This document shows, one piece after another, positions 43,530 to 53,275 of a stretch of DNA of 64,000 bases; within the stretch, counting starts at the first letter, position 1; every line of letters begins with the position of its first letter. The stretch lies in assembly GCF_022538055.1 (NCBI RefSeq), contig NZ_JAKZAM010000003.1:186001-250000 (forward strand). The letters are read 5' to 3'. The notes beneath the pieces are model-generated. The model was not told the DNA's origin, did no database searches, and worked only from the letters and a program-made list of their open reading frames with translations. Both the position numbers and the translations under genes were made by a program. Origin of the DNA: Cognataquiflexum nitidum. Lineage in GTDB: Bacteria > Bacteroidota > Bacteroidia > Cytophagales > Cyclobacteriaceae.

Positions 43530-45065
43530 ATGAACAAAGAAGTACGTGTAAGATTTGCTCCTTCCCCTACAGGAGCTCTACATATCGGCGGCGTTAGAAC
43601 TGCCCTTTACAATTACCTATACGCAAGAAAAACAGGAGGGAAATTCCTTCTGCGCATCGAGGATACTGACCAAAACAGGTTTGTGCCCGGAGCAGAAGAA
43701 TACATCAAAGGTGCATTGGACTGGCTTGGAATCTCTCCTGATGAGAGTCCTTGGAATCCGGGCAACAGCTCTCCCTACCGACAGTCCGAGCGAAAACCAA
43801 TGTACATGCAGTATGCGCTTGACCTGATCGAAAAAGGTCATGCCTACTATGCATTTGATACTTCTGAGGAATTGGATGCGATGAGAGAAAGACTTACTGC
43901 CGCAAGGGTCGTATCTCCTCAGTATAATTCTATCACCAGGACCCAAATGAAAAACTCCCTTACCCTCCCTGAAGATGAGGTCAAGGCGAGATTGGCTTCC
44001 GGCGAGGCCTATGTCATCCGTATCAAAATCCCAAGAAAAGAAGAAGTGAGATTGCATGACCTGATCCGTGGATGGGTCATGGTTCATTCAAGTACTTTGG
44101 ATGATAAAGTCCTGATGAAATCAGACGGGATGCCTACTTACCATTTGGCCAATATCGTGGATGACCACCTGATGAAAATCACCCATGTCATCCGCGGTGA
44201 GGAATGGCTTCCTTCCGCACCCCTACACGTATTGCTGTACAAGTACTTTGGATGGGAAGATACCATGCCGGAATTTGCGCATTTGCCCCTGTTGCTAAAG
44301 CCTGACGGAAACGGCAAACTTTCCAAAAGAGATGCCGACAAGCATGGTTTTCCTGTATTCCCGATGGATTGGAAAGATCCGAATTCAGGGGAAACAGCCA
44401 TGGGATTCCGCGAAGGAGGTTACCTCCCTGAAGCCATGTTGAATTTCTTGGCTTTCTTGGGATGGAATCCGGGCGACCATAAGGAGATTTTCAGCTTGGA
44501 AGAATTGGTCGAAGCATTTTCTATCGAAAGAATCGGTAAATCAGGTACAAAATTTGATATCAATAAGGCAAAATGGTTCAATGAACAATACCTCAGGGCC
44601 AAGTCAGATGAAGAATTGGCAGCATATCTCATCGCTGATATCGAAAAAGAAGGGCTTTCAATAGACAAAGAAAAAGCAGCAAAAATAGCCCATGTCATGA
44701 AAGAAAGAGCAACTTTCCCCGCGGACCTTTGGAAAGAAGGAAAGTTTATGCTGATCGCTCCTTCCAAATTCGACGATGAGATTGCAGGAAAGAGATGGAA
44801 TGCCGAAGTCGTCACCGTATTGGCAACTTACATAGAAAAGCTAGCGGCGCATACCGGCGAATTCACTCCCGAAATTGCTAAGGCTGTTCTTGAGGAATCC
44901 GCAGAAGCCAATGGCATCAAACTGGGCAAAGTCATGCAGGCAGTACGCTTGGCAGTGACCGGAGTGGGTGCAGGACCGGATCTGATGGCAGTATTCAGTA
45001 TTATTGGAAAAGAGGAATTGTCCAAGAGGATCAAGTTTGCCTTGGACACTTTGCAGGTACTCTGA
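43530..45065 (+). CDS. gltX: glutamyl-tRNA synthetase
   Basis: 511 residues. Class I signatures are PSPTGALHIGG (HIGH-like HIGG at 18-21) and KLSKRD near residue 264 (KMSKS equivalent). The C-terminal anticodon-binding domain ends RLAVTGVGAGPDLMAVFSII. It charges tRNA-Glu in the cytosol. It stands alone behind its own promoter, with a small gene 25 bases downstream. Confidence 0.97.
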   Translation: MNKEVRVRFAPSPTGALHIGGVRTALYNYLYARKTGGKFLLRIEDTDQNRFVPGAEEYIKGALDWLGISPDESPWNPGNSSPYRQSERKPMYMQYALDLIEKGHAYYAFDTSEELDAMRERLTAARVVSPQYNSITRTQMKNSLTLPEDEVKARLASGEAYVIRIKIPRKEEVRLHDLIRGWVMVHSSTLDDKVLMKSDGMPTYHLANIVDDHLMKITHVIRGEEWLPSAPLHVLLYKYFGWEDTMPEFAHLPLLLKPDGNGKLSKRDADKHGFPVFPMDWKDPNSGETAMGFREGGYLPEAMLNFLAFLGWNPGDHKEIFSLEELVEAFSIERIGKSGTKFDINKAKWFNEQYLRAKSDEELAAYLIADIEKEGLSIDKEKAAKIAHVMKERATFPADLWKEGKFMLIAPSKFDDEIAGKRWNAEVVTVLATYIEKLAAHTGEFTPEIAKAVLEESAEANGIKLGKVMQAVRLAVTGVGAGPDLMAVFSIIGKEELSKRIKFALDTLQVL

Positions 45066-45090
45066 TTTATTCAAAAAAGAAAAAACTCCA

Positions 45091-45303
45091 ATGGCTAAGA
45101 AACCTAAAAAAGAAGAAATCGCAAAGGTTCACAAGGACCTTGAAGGTTTCAAGATGAACATAGACACTTTTGGAGAAATTTCAAGTACTTTCTCCATCGA
45201 TAAGCTCAATGAATTTCTAAACAAAAATGTCGATGACAAAAAGCTCAAAGACAGGGAAGACATTGAAGAAATAAAAGAAGGTAAAGAGAAAAAGAAAAAA
45301 TAA
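45091..45303 (+). CDS. small charged conserved protein
   Basis: 70 residues from the ATG at 45091 (MAKKPKKEEIAKVHKDLEGF); a longer frame would overlap gltX. It is Lys/Glu-rich with a central LNEFLNKNVDDKKLKDRED. No domain is recognised. Its position, 25 bases after gltX, suggests co-transcription. Confidence 0.7.
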   Translation: MAKKPKKEEIAKVHKDLEGFKMNIDTFGEISSTFSIDKLNEFLNKNVDDKKLKDREDIEEIKEGKEKKKK

Positions 45304-45360
45304 ATTATGAGCAACCGCAATGAAATGGGTAGCCAAATTATATTCTGATTTACACCTTGG

Positions 45361-45464
45361 CTTGGTTTGACAGGCTCACCAACCGCTGCCCGGTGCCCAA
45401 TGGTTTTGTTTTCCTCCCTTCCTACTCATCTTTCAATATTCGGTGGCTGAGCGAAGTCGAAGCC
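45361..45464. repeat. dispersed intergenic repeat with GC-rich ends
   Basis: The left end reads GGTTTGACAGGCTCACCAAC and the right end GGTGGCTGAGCGAAGTCGAA. GACAGGCTCA and TGAGCGAAGTC are motifs I recognise as typical of dispersed intergenic repeats in Bacteroidota genomes. The element fills much of the 340-base gap between 45303 and 45645. The small ORF across it is not a gene. Confidence 0.6.
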
Positions 45465-45546
45465 TTTTTGTCAAATCTAGATGGGGGTAAAAAAGCGGCT
45501 AACCATAAAACAAATTTCTCTAACATCTTTCCAATTGAAAATTTAG

Positions 45547-45578
45547 GCACAAAATCATGAAGATTTTGTGCTTTTTTT
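45547..45578 (+). terminator. intrinsic terminator downstream of the gltX unit
   Basis: GCACAAAATC-atgaa-GATTTTGTGC is a perfect 10-bp stem followed by seven Ts. It ends the gltX transcript after the repeat and isolates the next gene. Confidence 0.88.
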
Positions 45579-45644
45579 GATCCAACCATTTCCGTTGCCC
45601 GTATTATATTTTATATTTCGACTTAAACATTAGTAGAATCAATT

Positions 45645-48407
45645 ATGAAACCATATTTACTTACACTTTTTCTATTACTATTTTCCATATCGGTTTTTGC
45701 CCAAACTACTGGTACCATTACAGGTAAAGTCACTGACAGCAAGACAGGGGAAGTCCTACCGTTTTGTAATGTTTTTATTAACAATACCACTCTTTCTACA
45801 GTCACTGACATTGACGGAAAATTTACACTGCCCAACGTTCCTGAAGGGGAGGTTGAAGTTGCTTTTTCATTTATAGGATATCAAGCAATACAAAAACCGG
45901 CGTCCATCAAACCTGGAGGAGAATTTATTCTCAATGTAAGTATGGTTTCATTTGAACAGGAACTCTCCGATGTCGAAATCAAAGCCACGCGTGACAAGGC
46001 TTGGGAAAGGGAGTTGAGAAGGTTCAAAAATCTATTTTTAGGAAATGACAACCTTGCTTCACAATGCGAAATCCTCAATCCATGGGTTATAGAATTTCCT
46101 GAGGAAAATACCACAAACAGCTTTCGGGCCACCGCTATCCAACCTATAGAAATCAAGAATAACGGACTGGGCTACAACCTCACTTTTGACCTCAAGGAAT
46201 TCTACTTCACTCCCCAATATTACATCATCGCCGGCGCGACGAGATTTGTAGAAATGGATACTTCAGCCCAAATGGTCAGACAAGTGTGGGAGAAAAACCG
46301 TGAAGAAACTTACAAAAAGTCTCCGGCCAATATGTTCAGATCCATGATCCAAAACCAGCACAATCAGGAAGGATTCATGCTTTATGGAAATAAACCGGGA
46401 GGATCGGAAACATTAAATATGCGGTCAGATATTTTTTCAAATGAATTGGGAAAATCTGTCGTCATCTATAACCCTGAAAACCTGATAACCCCCGGAAGAA
46501 AGCCCGGAGAGTATAAAATATACTTTAAAGGAAGGGTTGAGATCCATTATGAAAAAGGTTACAGTACCATCAATACTTACAAAGATGCTCCCTACCCGAT
46601 TTCATGGATCGAAGTCAATGGGAATTATGTCAATGTAAATACCAACGGTGTGGTCCTCAACCAAAAAGATGTAACCTTCTCCGGAGATATGGACAAGAGA
46701 AAAGTGGCGACACTCCTGCCTATGGATTATAATCCTCCATTTTCTTTGAAATCCAACACCCAAATGGCAAAGGATGCAAATGGCTTACAGGAAAAAGTTT
46801 ATCTCCATTTGGACAGGCCGTTTTACTACAAGGGAGATCAGTTATTTTTTAAAGCCTACCTGAATTACAACAATCAATCACTTAAGAAAGAGTTGAGCAA
46901 AGTATTATATGTAGAATTGATTTCCGAAAACAGGGATTTACTGATTCAGAAAAAATTTAAGATCGAAAACGGGCAGGCCGTTGGGGACATGTTTTTGCCG
47001 GACACACTCAACTTGAAAAAATATTATTTGAGGTCATATACTACTTGGAACAGGAATTATGGCCCTGACACTTACTTTGTCAAGGCAGTGCCGGTTCTCA
47101 GTCCTTACGATAGGATAACAGAATCAGAATCTGTGGAAGAGTCAACATCTCAAATCACAGCTGTATTTACTCCAAATAAACCAGAATACTCAAAAAGGGA
47201 AAAAGTAAGTCTGGATATCAGACTTCAGGATCAAAAAGGTAATCCAGTCTCTGCCAATCTTTCTGTTTCGGTGACGGATAATCATTTTGTCACCCCTATA
47301 TCGCTGAACCCAACAATTCTAAATGGGCTGGTAATCAAAGAAGTCCCCAAACATATTACCACAGACAAGTTCACCTATCCTATTGAAAAGGACATGAGGA
47401 TATCAGGGCAATTTTTCAATGAAAAAGGAAAGCCTGAAGCAATACCCTTCACAGCCTATTTCAATAATTTCTCAGCCACTCTTGAGCTTGAGTCGGATAT
47501 CGAAGGAAAGTTCAACCTTGAAGAAATGGACTTTTATGGACCTCTCGATTTTACATTCATGGCTTTAGATAAAAAAGGAAATTCTTATGGCAAGTTCCAG
47601 ATTATCAGCCCATTAAAACCTCCATTTTTTGTGCCTGAATCAGTTAAAATGCCAAAATTCGCAAGCACAAACGAGGCAATTTTTTCTAGGGTTGAAGAAA
47701 AAACCGTTGAGCTCCAGCAGGTCATTGTAAATGAGGAGGTTACAATAGACAAAACTAGGGCTATCTATGGAAAGGCCGATCATGTGGTACAGGGAGATCT
47801 TTTGATGCGCGGAGGAAACTCCACAGATCTTTTGCTTAGCCTCAAACCATATATCCCGGGGATGGCAGTCAATTCTTTTGGGCAAGTCACTTTGAGAGGA
47901 GGAGCGACATCTTTGACCCTTTCGCTCGAACCGATGGTAATGGTAGATGGTGCCATCCTTCCCGGCAACAGTGCCGCTTCCAATATCAATTCCATCAATC
48001 CAAACGATGTGGAAAGGATAGAGGTCGTAACCAGGATGGCTTCAATTATGGGCGATATGGGCAGAAACGGTGTCATTGCCATCTACCTTAAAAAAGGCGG
48101 GCAGCCATCTTCTATACTAAATACCGCCTCCGCAAATATGAATACCATCGTAGTCGACGGGTTTTCAGTTCCAAATAATTTCTTTCAGCTAAGCCATGAA
48201 AATGAAGGTGAATCTCTTCCATTGGGTTATGATGAGAGAGCAACACTTTACTGGAATCCCTATCAAATTACAGATGGAGAAAACGGAAAACTACAGATCG
48301 AATTCTTTATGAATGACAACCCAAGTTCCAAATCTATGGTAATCGAAGGACTCACCATTGATGGGACCCCAATTAGGGCAAAATTCATGATTCCTTCCGG
48401 AAAGTGA
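45645..48407 (+). CDS. carboxypeptidase-regulatory-like protein with TonB plug domain, no barrel
   Basis: 920 residues. The signal peptide ends VFAQ. A CarboxypepD_reg-like domain covers 22-105 (GTITGKVTDSKTGEVLPFCN). A middle part has MG2-like macroglobulin strands (KVYLHLDRPFYYKGDQLFFK). The C-terminal third has a TonB plug (LRGGATSLTLSLEPMVMVDG, NDVERIEVVTRMASIMGDMG, VIAIYLKKG). The 22-strand barrel of a SusC-type receptor is absent: the protein ends about 100 residues after the plug. It overlaps the next gene slightly if the latter starts early. Such barrel-less plug proteins occur in Bacteroidota; the role is unknown. Confidence 0.85.
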   Translation: MKPYLLTLFLLLFSISVFAQTTGTITGKVTDSKTGEVLPFCNVFINNTTLSTVTDIDGKFTLPNVPEGEVEVAFSFIGYQAIQKPASIKPGGEFILNVSMVSFEQELSDVEIKATRDKAWERELRRFKNLFLGNDNLASQCEILNPWVIEFPEENTTNSFRATAIQPIEIKNNGLGYNLTFDLKEFYFTPQYYIIAGATRFVEMDTSAQMVRQVWEKNREETYKKSPANMFRSMIQNQHNQEGFMLYGNKPGGSETLNMRSDIFSNELGKSVVIYNPENLITPGRKPGEYKIYFKGRVEIHYEKGYSTINTYKDAPYPISWIEVNGNYVNVNTNGVVLNQKDVTFSGDMDKRKVATLLPMDYNPPFSLKSNTQMAKDANGLQEKVYLHLDRPFYYKGDQLFFKAYLNYNNQSLKKELSKVLYVELISENRDLLIQKKFKIENGQAVGDMFLPDTLNLKKYYLRSYTTWNRNYGPDTYFVKAVPVLSPYDRITESESVEESTSQITAVFTPNKPEYSKREKVSLDIRLQDQKGNPVSANLSVSVTDNHFVTPISLNPTILNGLVIKEVPKHITTDKFTYPIEKDMRISGQFFNEKGKPEAIPFTAYFNNFSATLELESDIEGKFNLEEMDFYGPLDFTFMALDKKGNSYGKFQIISPLKPPFFVPESVKMPKFASTNEAIFSRVEEKTVELQQVIVNEEVTIDKTRAIYGKADHVVQGDLLMRGGNSTDLLLSLKPYIPGMAVNSFGQVTLRGGATSLTLSLEPMVMVDGAILPGNSAASNINSINPNDVERIEVVTRMASIMGDMGRNGVIAIYLKKGGQPSSILNTASANMNTIVVDGFSVPNNFFQLSHENEGESLPLGYDERATLYWNPYQITDGENGKLQIEFFMNDNPSSKSMVIEGLTIDGTPIRAKFMIPSGK

Positions 48408-48421
48408 TTTTTGTTCCTATT

Positions 48422-49111
48422 ATGAATTTCAAACACCTATTTTTGGAAATGCAAAAATTGATTTTCTACATAGCCGTCTTCGCCTTCTTGGCTTTACCTA
48501 TTTTGGTACAAGGGCAGACAAGTTTTGGTATCAGAGGTGGATATTCTGTGTCATCCTTGAGCTATAGAACCGGTGCGGGAAGGCCACCTACCCGAACTAG
48601 CGGTATTAGTGCCCCGACTTTTGCTTTTGTTATGGAACATTTTGCCGGAAAAAATGCAGGGATCCAAATTGAAATCCAATACCTAACTTTGGGATATTCT
48701 CAAACAGATACTGTATTTGCCGGAACCAACAGGACTGAGTTGGATTACCTGAAAATGCCAGTTCTCTCGAATTTTTATGCGGGCAGAGGAGGTAGGTTCC
48801 ATATTAAAATAGGACCACATTTCGGATACCTTTTGAATGCCACAGACGTACAGAGGGATTTTGATGGGAATAATTTTTTGCCCACATATGGAGGACCGGG
48901 GGACAATCCCCGAAAGTTTATGTATGGTCTGACAGCCGGTGCAGGACTTTCCAAATTATTTGGAAAAAGCACCTTGGAAGGAGATTTGAGGTTTTCATAT
49001 GAATTTGGAAGGCCTGAAACCTTAGACCGGATTTTTGAAATAAATTCCACGAATATTGAATTCACTTTGACCTATTTGTTTCAGGCTTTGAAATCCAAAA
49101 CCCAAAATTGA
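48422..49111 (+). CDS. outer-membrane beta-barrel protein (PorT-like)
   Basis: 229 residues from 48422; the ATG at 48449 (MQKLIFYIAVFAFLALPILV) gives a neater signal peptide and is equally likely. After cleavage near QGQ the protein alternates hydrophobic and polar residues with aromatic ends (FGIRGGYSVSSLSYRTGAG, STLEGDLRFSYEFGRPETLD), as in the eight-stranded PorT/OmpA-like family. It follows the plug protein by 14-40 bases and may be co-expressed. Confidence 0.8.
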   Translation: MNFKHLFLEMQKLIFYIAVFAFLALPILVQGQTSFGIRGGYSVSSLSYRTGAGRPPTRTSGISAPTFAFVMEHFAGKNAGIQIEIQYLTLGYSQTDTVFAGTNRTELDYLKMPVLSNFYAGRGGRFHIKIGPHFGYLLNATDVQRDFDGNNFLPTYGGPGDNPRKFMYGLTAGAGLSKLFGKSTLEGDLRFSYEFGRPETLDRIFEINSTNIEFTLTYLFQALKSKTQN

Positions 49112-49170
49112 AACCTAAAGGAACTTATCCAGGGTTTTGATGGTATGATAGATAATTAAATCGAAAAGAT

Positions 49171-49755
49171 ATGCTACAAGCTCAAAAAAGACCCGTCCAT
49201 ATTTACATGGAAGCAAATCCAAACCCGAATTCTTTAAAATTTGTGGTAAACTTCATGTTGACAGATGAGGGTGTCAGCTTTGATTACCCTGATCAATCTA
49301 GTACCGAGACTTCTCCATTAGCAAGTGAATTGTTCAATTTTGCTGCCGTCGATAGGGTTTTTATCACATCCAATTTTGTGACTGTGACCAAGAAAGATGA
49401 TATTGATTGGGTAGAGATTCAGGATATAGTCCGTGACCATATCAAAAAATATTTGGAAGCCGATAAATCTGCCGTTGTGATTACTTCATTTACAAAGGAT
49501 CCTCTTTTTGACGAAAATGATTCCGAAACAGTAAAGAAGATCAAAGGGATATTGGATGAATACATTCGTCCGGCGGTCGAGCAAGACGGTGGTGCCATCG
49601 TTTTCCATAGTTTCAATGAAGGAATAGTAAAAGTCTTACTTCAGGGATCTTGCTCGGGATGTCCTTCGAGCACCGTCACCCTCAAAGCAGGTATCCAGAA
49701 TTTATTGACGAGGATGCTTCCTGAGGTCAAGGAAGTTCAGGCTGAAGGAGTTTAA
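49171..49755 (+). CDS. NifU/NfuA-type iron-sulfur scaffold protein
   Basis: 194 residues. The N-terminal Nfu_N domain includes YMEANPNPNSLKFVVNFML, and the C-terminal NifU domain includes IRPAVEQDGGAIVFHSF and GSCSGCPSSTVTLKAGI, with ligands C161 and C164. It carries [4Fe-4S] clusters to target enzymes. Nine bases separate it from the DUF3810 gene. Confidence 0.93.
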   Translation: MLQAQKRPVHIYMEANPNPNSLKFVVNFMLTDEGVSFDYPDQSSTETSPLASELFNFAAVDRVFITSNFVTVTKKDDIDWVEIQDIVRDHIKKYLEADKSAVVITSFTKDPLFDENDSETVKKIKGILDEYIRPAVEQDGGAIVFHSFNEGIVKVLLQGSCSGCPSSTVTLKAGIQNLLTRMLPEVKEVQAEGV

Positions 49756-49764
49756 GTATTTCTG

Positions 49765-50841
49765 ATGCTGAGAGGAAATTGGACTTGGACATTATTGGGC
49801 CTGATCAGTTTGGTGGTCAGGCATTTTGCTGTAAAATATCCCGAAAAAACCGAGGCAATATATTCGAGGACCTTTTTCCCGGGAATCAGGAATGTCATTG
49901 ACCTTTCCCTGTCACTCTTGCCTTTTGCCACAGTTTATATATTTCTGGGTTCTTTGATCTTTTTTATCGGTTATTATTTTTACCGATTGAATCATACTGA
50001 AGGCTGGAAAAATAAAATCGGATATTCATTTCGTTCTTTGTCCAATTATTTGGGTGCCATTGTTTTCTTTTTCTTGGTCCTGTGGGGTTATAATTACCAG
50101 AGAATCCCAATTTTCCAACAAGTAGGTCTGAAGCCAATTCCACTCAATGAAGACCAACTCATCAAGGAAACTGAATTGACAAGAAGCATTCTCAGTCAGC
50201 TCAGATACAATATCGAGGAAGATACCATTGCCATTGAAAAGACCATAGAATATCCGGAACTTGAAAAATTGGTAAGGGCCAATATGCGTGAAAACTTGTA
50301 TTTGTTGGGATTGAACTTTACAGGAAATCCAAGGACAAAGCAGTTTTATCCGGCAGGATTCATGCGGAAAATGGGGATTTTGGGAATATATTTTCCATTT
50401 ACAGGCGAAAGCTACATCGATCCGACATTGCACCACTTAGAAAAACCCTTTACCATCGCTCATGAAATGGCACATAGCTATGGGGTGACGGACGAGGGTG
50501 AGGCCAATTTTATCGCTTGGGTGATCTGTTCCAATTCCGATGATCCTTTGTTGCAATATTCCGGGCAGCTCAGGTTATTGAGATACCAGATGAATGACAT
50601 GTACAGGATGTCCAAAGATTTATTCAGGGACTTTTATAAAACATTACCTACAGGAATCCGAAATGATTTAATCTCTATCCAAAAGGAAAATGAAAAAATC
50701 AAACCAATAAATCTGGAAATAAGCAGAAAATCCAATGACCTTTTTTTAAAAACCCAAGGAGTGAAAGCAGGGATAAACAGCTATCAGCAACTGCCCATGC
50801 TTGCATATGCCTGGAGAAACAGTCTGAAAGATGGATTTTAA
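49765..50841 (+). CDS. DUF3810 membrane protein with HEMAH motif
   Basis: 358 residues. Two or three membrane helices lie near the N-terminus (TVYIFLGSLIFFIGYYFY, YLGAIVFFFLVLWGYNYQ). The soluble part carries FTIAHEMAHSYGVTDEGEAN around residues 229-248, a HExxH zinc-peptidase motif followed by an acidic ligand candidate. DUF3810 proteins are predicted membrane metallopeptidases; no substrate is known. Confidence 0.85.
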   Translation: MLRGNWTWTLLGLISLVVRHFAVKYPEKTEAIYSRTFFPGIRNVIDLSLSLLPFATVYIFLGSLIFFIGYYFYRLNHTEGWKNKIGYSFRSLSNYLGAIVFFFLVLWGYNYQRIPIFQQVGLKPIPLNEDQLIKETELTRSILSQLRYNIEEDTIAIEKTIEYPELEKLVRANMRENLYLLGLNFTGNPRTKQFYPAGFMRKMGILGIYFPFTGESYIDPTLHHLEKPFTIAHEMAHSYGVTDEGEANFIAWVICSNSDDPLLQYSGQLRLLRYQMNDMYRMSKDLFRDFYKTLPTGIRNDLISIQKENEKIKPINLEISRKSNDLFLKTQGVKAGINSYQQLPMLAYAWRNSLKDGF

Positions 50842-50843
50842 AA

Positions 50844-51560
50844 TCAATACTCAAGCTGCCTCCTGTACATCTGAATGGTATTTTCCAATCCATAATACAA
50901 AGCATCACAAATCAAGGCATGACCGATAGAAACCTCATCCATAAAGGGGATACTTTCCTTTAGGAACTTAAGGTTGTGCAAATCCAGATCATGTCCTGCA
51001 TTCAATCCAAGACCCAAGTCTTTTGACAGCAAAGCGACCTCCACATAAGGTTTCACAGCTAGTTTTCTGTCTGAGTGGTACAGAGTGGCATAAGGTTCGG
51101 TATACAACTCGACCCTGTCGGTTCCGGTATTTTTGGCCGGTTCAAAATATTTAGATTCAGGATTGATAAATATTGAAACCCTTGTACCAGACTCATGCAG
51201 TTCGGCCACGATATCTCGGAGCAAAAGTTGATGTTTGATCGTATCCCAACCGCTGCTAGAGGTAATTGCCTGAGGAGGATCCGGAACCAATGTGGCTTGT
51301 GCAGGTCTGACCAAACGGATCAGGTCCATAAACCTTTGGTCAGGATATCCTTCTATGTTAAATTCGGTAGTGACTACTTTGGAAAGATCGATCACATCTT
51401 GGTACCTGATATGTCTTTCATCAGGCCTTGGGTGAACGGTAATGCCCTGTGCACCAAACCGCTCCGCATCCAAAGCCACTTGAACTACATTCGGATTATT
51501 TCCGCCACGGGCATTCCTGAGGGTGGCGATTTTGTTAATATTTACGCTCAGTTTGGTCAT
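50844..51560 (-). CDS. pdxJ: pyridoxine 5'-phosphate synthase
   Basis: 238 residues. The TIM-barrel start ([20 protein letters not shown]) and motifs [42 protein letters not shown] and [13 protein letters not shown] are characteristic. It condenses 3-amino-2-oxopropyl phosphate with deoxyxylulose 5-phosphate to make pyridoxine phosphate. It is convergent with the DUF3810 gene, with two bases between the stops. Confidence 0.96.
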   Translation of the reverse strand: MTKLSVNINKIATLRNARGGNNPNVVQVALDAERFGAQGITVHPRPDERHIRYQDVIDLSKVVTTEFNIEGYPDQRFMDLIRLVRPAQATLVPDPPQAITSSSGWDTIKHQLLLRDIVAELHESGTRVSIFINPESKYFEPAKNTGTDRVELYTEPYATLYHSDRKLAVKPYVEVALLSKDLGLGLNAGHDLDLHNLKFLKESIPFMDEVSIGHALICDALYYGLENTIQMYRRQLEY

Positions 51561-51621
51561 TTTCCTAGATTAAAAGATATTTTTGTGACAAATTTACACC
51601 TATAACACAAAGAACAAGACA

Positions 51622-52071
51622 ATGGGTTTAAAGGGAAGTGTAGAAAGTGAAATAAAAAATGCCATGCTCGCCAGAGACAAGGACAGGCTGAGGGCATTGA
51701 GAGCTATCAAATCGCTGATTCTATTGGAAGAAACCAAAGAAGGTGCCGGCACTGAGCTTTCTATAGAAGATGAAATGAAGCTTTTGACCAAAGCTGCCAA
51801 GCAAAGAAAGGATTCAGCAGACATTTACAAGCAACAAAACAGAGAAGACCTCTATGCGGTAGAAATGGCCGAGCTTGAAATCATCAGCGAGTTTTTGCCA
51901 AAGCAATTGACCGAGGAGGAACTTGTGGCCGAATTGAAGGCCATCATTTCTGAATCCGGTGCTTCCGGAGCCAAAGACATGGGCAAAGTAATGGGTTTAG
52001 CTTCCAAAGCACTGGCGGGCAAAGCCGACGGTAAAGCGATATCACAGAAAGTCAAAGAACTCCTGGCCTGA
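51622..52071 (+). CDS. GatB/YqeY-domain protein
   Basis: 149 residues, the full YqeY length (LRALRAIKSLILLEETKEG, EMAELEIISEFLPKQLTEEE, SGASGAKDMGKVMG, ALAGKADGKAISQKVKELL). The domain resembles the tRNA-binding tail of GatB; free-standing versions may help in tRNA amidation, but the role is not settled. CvpA follows six bases later. Confidence 0.93.
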   Translation: MGLKGSVESEIKNAMLARDKDRLRALRAIKSLILLEETKEGAGTELSIEDEMKLLTKAAKQRKDSADIYKQQNREDLYAVEMAELEIISEFLPKQLTEEELVAELKAIISESGASGAKDMGKVMGLASKALAGKADGKAISQKVKELLA

Positions 52072-52077
52072 TAAGCA

Positions 52078-52623
52078 TTGAATATCCTGGATGTTTTCAT
52101 AGTGGTTTTTTTGGCTTTGGGCGCCTATAGCGGCTATAAGGAAGGATTGTTTATCGGTATTCTTTCCATTGTTGCCTTTATTTTTGGGGTGATCCTTGCT
52201 TTTCATTTTATGAATTGGGGAGCGGACCTACTTGCCAAACATGTGGATGAGATGACTTTCCTGCTGCCTTTTATGGCTTTCATTTTGATATTTTTGGGAG
52301 TGATCCTGATTATCCGCAGCTTGGCTTTTTTGGTAAAAAAAACGATAGATTTTACCATTCTCGGTTCGGTTGACAATGTGGCTGGCGGGATTCTAGGGTT
52401 TTTCAAAACCGTATTCATCCTAAGTCTTTTTATATGGATTGCAGGTGCCTTCGATTATTCCCTCCCTAAAGATTGGACAAAAAACTCCGAAACGTACAAT
52501 TACATAAACCCGATTGCTCCTGTGGTCATCGAAGCTGTCGATGACTATACCCCTATTTTCAAAAACACCATTGCCTCAATTCAGGAATTGGTGAAAAAAA
52601 CCGCGGATGGTCTTACTGATTGA
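52078..52623 (+). CDS. CvpA family membrane protein, TTG start
   Basis: 181 residues with four membrane helices (IVVFLALGAYSGYKEGLF, GILSIVAFIFGVILAFHF, LLPFMAFILIFLGVILIIRS, GFFKTVFILSLFIWIA). The start is TTG at 52078; no ATG exists between the previous stop and the first helix. CvpA proteins affect colicin V export in E. coli and biofilm behaviour. Its last 17 bases overlap the glutaminase gene. Confidence 0.9.
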   Translation: MNILDVFIVVFLALGAYSGYKEGLFIGILSIVAFIFGVILAFHFMNWGADLLAKHVDEMTFLLPFMAFILIFLGVILIIRSLAFLVKKTIDFTILGSVDNVAGGILGFFKTVFILSLFIWIAGAFDYSLPKDWTKNSETYNYINPIAPVVIEAVDDYTPIFKNTIASIQELVKKTADGLTD

Positions 52624-53188
52624 CAACTTTGATTCATTTTCCCATGTTCTTGCCGATTATTTGAGACAAACAGGGATAGAATTAGAAATAGTAAGGAATG
52701 ATGTTGAATTGAGGTATCTCACTTCAAAATCCTGGGAGGCCCTTATTCTTTCTCCTGGCCCGGAGTCTCCTTCAAAAGCCGGAAACCTGATGAAAATCCT
52801 TGGTTGTTATGTAGGCAAATTACCCATTTTGGGAATCTGCCTTGGACATCAAGCCATTGGAGAATATTTTGGGGGCCAATTGCGAAAAAGTGAAAAGCCA
52901 GTACATGGGAAGGTACATACTGTTTACCGGACTTTTGACCATGAAATTTTAAAAGGATTGCCGGAGAGTTTTGCGGTAACGAGGTATCATTCCCTGGAAA
53001 TTAAAAATATCCCTGAATGCCTTCAAGTCCTTTTGGTAACCGAGAAAGGAGAAATCATGGCAATGACCCACAAGACTTTGCCCATCCTCGGTATACAATA
53101 CCACCCTGAAGCTTACCTCACAGAGTTTGGAAAAGAAGTGATAGGTAACTGGCTCCATTTTTGTAAAATTGATTTCAAACTTGTTTAG
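52607..53188 (+). CDS. glutamine amidotransferase, PabA/TrpG type
   Basis: 193 residues. The class I GATase triad is clear: C78 in GICLGHQAIGEYFGG, and H166 and E168 in IQYHPEAYL. The opening VLLIDNFDSFSHVLADYLRQ and LILSPGPESPSKAG are typical of the subunit that supplies ammonia to anthranilate or aminodeoxychorismate synthase. No PabB or TrpE partner is nearby, so which pathway it serves cannot be told. It overlaps cvpA by 17 bases. Confidence 0.93.
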   Translation: MVLLIDNFDSFSHVLADYLRQTGIELEIVRNDVELRYLTSKSWEALILSPGPESPSKAGNLMKILGCYVGKLPILGICLGHQAIGEYFGGQLRKSEKPVHGKVHTVYRTFDHEILKGLPESFAVTRYHSLEIKNIPECLQVLLVTEKGEIMAMTHKTLPILGIQYHPEAYLTEFGKEVIGNWLHFCKIDFKLV

Positions 53189-53275
53189 GTATTTTTAAGT
53201 ATTTTTTAGTGCTTTCAAACTTGTTGCCTTTTCACAATGTTTTATATTTCGAATCCTATTTAATATATTTAGTGC

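Noticed and set aside
45357-45560. 67-residue frame over the repeat after gltX
   Set aside because: It is the translation of a dispersed repeat, with no protein-like features.
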